A DNA stretch of 46,749 nt from Gaiellasilicea sp035556515 (lineage in GTDB: Bacteria > Actinomycetota > Thermoleophilia > Gaiellales > Gaiellaceae). Shown in pieces: positions 46,081 through 46,749 of the stretch. The translations under genes and the position numbers were made by a program. Position 1 is the first letter of the stretch. Every line of letters starts with the position of its first letter. The stretch spans positions 1 through 46,749 of the forward strand of contig DATMEO010000117.1 of the NCBI GenBank assembly GCA_035556515.1. The letters are read 5' to 3'. The notes below the pieces were generated by a model. The model made no database searches and was not told the DNA's origin. It saw only the letters and a program-made list of their open reading frames with translations.

Positions 46081-46749
46081 ATCGTCGCCATGGAGGGGAC
46101 GCCGTCCCGGTACTGGACCACGACACGGATCCCGAGCCTGTTCAACATACCCACGTCGCGGAGGAGCATGCGGGCGGTGCGGAATGCCGCCGGCGGCGCC
46201 GAGGTCGAGTAGCCGAGCGGCCGCTCACGCGGAGCCTGCATCGAGTAGTAGAGGTAGACGCTGCCGGCGTACGCGTCGGGCGGCAGTGCCGGCACCTCGA
46301 GCAGCCGTCCGGCCGGTGCCCCCGCGACCTGCTCGTAGACGGGGTTGTCCTCGTCGGCGACGAGCGGGTCGTAGAGCGGCACCCAGAGGTCGGCGGCGAC
46401 CAGCGCCACCGCTACCGCGCCGACGAGCCGCAAGCGTGAGCGCGAGCGCGAGAGACTTTGTGTTTCTGAAACACAAGCGATCGCGACGGCCGCGAGCGCC
46501 GCCAGGCAGAGGCAGGCGATCGGCATCAGCCGCTCCGGGACGCGGGTCGCGTGCAGGGGCGTGTTCCGCCAGAGCAGGCCGTATCCGGGCATGTTCTCGC
46601 CCAGTGCCAGCAGCATCGGAGCGACGGTCCCGAGCGCGAACACGACGGCGAAGCGGCGCGAGCTGGAGATTGTGTTTCTGAAACATAAGCACCCCAGGCC
46701 CGCGATCGCGATCACCGGTAGCAGCCAGCCGAGGTAGACGAAGCGCTCG
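46071..46749 (-). CDS. Polytopic membrane protein, C-terminal part (YfhO/glycosyltransferase-like)
   Basis: The frame is open to the right edge (first readable residues ERFVYLGWLLPV), so the N-terminus is missing. About 226 residues are visible: membrane segments near LLPVIAIAGLGCL, FAVVFALGTVAPMLLAL, LMPIACLCLAALAAVAIAC, and VGAVAVALVAADLWVPL. An extracytoplasmic end has GRLLEVPALPPDAYAGSVYL, PLGYSTSAPPAAF and LGIRVVVQYRDG. This resembles actinobacterial YfhO-like or lipid-linked-sugar glycosyltransferase membrane proteins, which is inferred. Two palindromes of the TGTTTCTGAAACA type lie inside it, in different reading frames. Confidence 0.7.
   Translation of the reverse strand, partial: ERFVYLGWLLPVIAIAGLGCLCFRNTISSSRRFAVVFALGTVAPMLLALGENMPGYGLLWRNTPLHATRVPERLMPIACLCLAALAAVAIACVSETQSLSRSRSRLRLVGAVAVALVAADLWVPLYDPLVADEDNPVYEQVAGAPAGRLLEVPALPPDAYAGSVYLYYSMQAPRERPLGYSTSAPPAAFRTARMLLRDVGMLNRLGIRVVVQYRDGVPSMATILP
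46458..46476. repeat. 19-bp palindrome, copy 1
   Basis: TTGTGTTTCTGAAACACAA is a perfect inverted repeat centred on T46467. It is AT-rich, inside a GC-rich coding region. The arms GTTTC/GAAAC equal the parS arms, but the spacing differs. Confidence 0.75.
46670..46688. repeat. 19-bp palindrome, copy 2
   Basis: The core TGTTTCTGAAACA (46673-46685) is identical to copy 1; the flanks differ by one base (TTGTG... against ...CATAA). The centres are 212 bp apart in the same gene but in another codon frame. Confidence 0.75.

Overview
The window is one densely packed stretch of a high-GC, Gram-positive-type bacterial chromosome. It is most likely an actinobacterium of the Thermoleophilia/Gaiellales/Solirubrobacterales type. 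This placement is inferred from heavy GC bias at third codon positions, many GTG/TTG starts, an exonuclease-UvrC fusion known from actinobacteria, a CGAAC-N4-GTTCG LexA box and a CsoR-type copper repressor. About 52 protein genes are supported, two of them cut by the window ends (1-979 and 46071-46749). I see no rRNA, tRNA, CRISPR array, insertion sequence or prophage. No gene-free gap exceeds 300 bp; most genes abut or overlap by 4-8 bp.

Layout. 1-3581 (minus): alpha/beta-hydrolase, branched-chain-amino-acid-type substrate-binding protein and a secreted protein. 3637-6386 (plus): murI-rph-MgtC family-rdgB, ending with zero gap against a minus-strand YihY-type membrane protein. 7224-8714: roadblock/LC7 protein, small membrane protein, pyrE, HU and a strong terminator. 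8778-16883: a LexA-controlled DnaQ-like exonuclease/UvrC-N (Cho-like) fusion, then pyrF, LysM, D,D-carboxypeptidase, pfkB-type kinase, guaB, guaA. 16888-22773: orphan Phd-type antitoxin, acylphosphatase, MFS transporter, rplM-rpsI-glmM, glmS. 22779-30638: formate dehydrogenase region: fdhD, methyltransferase and mobA on plus; fdhB (NuoE-NuoF fusion), SnoaL-like, selenocysteine fdhA and birA on minus. 30648-33507: arfB, HAD phosphatase, acpS, NAD(P)HX epimerase/dehydratase. 33606-36036: a three-gene surface-protein locus with a SipW-type signal peptidase fused to a DUF5305-like domain, between two small exported proteins sharing one N-terminal signature. 36054-37070: alr. 37060-40713: copper operon copZ-His-rich anchored protein-copA-csoR. 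40710-46749: SDR, giant subtilase, fabI, a small helical protein and the end of a polytopic membrane protein.

How it fits together. Cell-wall precursors (murI, alr, glmM, glmS, D,D-carboxypeptidase), nucleotides (pyrE, pyrF, guaA, guaB, rdgB), translation (rplM, rpsI, arfB, rph) and lipids (acpS, fabI) form the housekeeping background. Three accessory modules stand out: (i) a Mo/Sec-dependent NAD-linked formate dehydrogenase with its sulfurtransferase and a cofactor-maturation gene; its alpha subunit reads through an in-frame UGA followed by a SECIS-like hairpin; (ii) the signal peptidase-DUF5305 locus with two candidate dedicated substrates; (iii) the copper operon, with a perfect CsoR-type palindrome inside its promoter spacer. 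A recurring signal is a TANNNT -10 box 6-8 nt before a start codon, suggesting widespread leaderless transcripts (murI, the hydrolase, exonuclease-Cho, pyrF, MFS, fdhD, fdhB, alr, copZ, subtilase, fabI). Several non-coding palindromes of unknown role are also recorded. Family names are from recalled motifs; no database search was possible.
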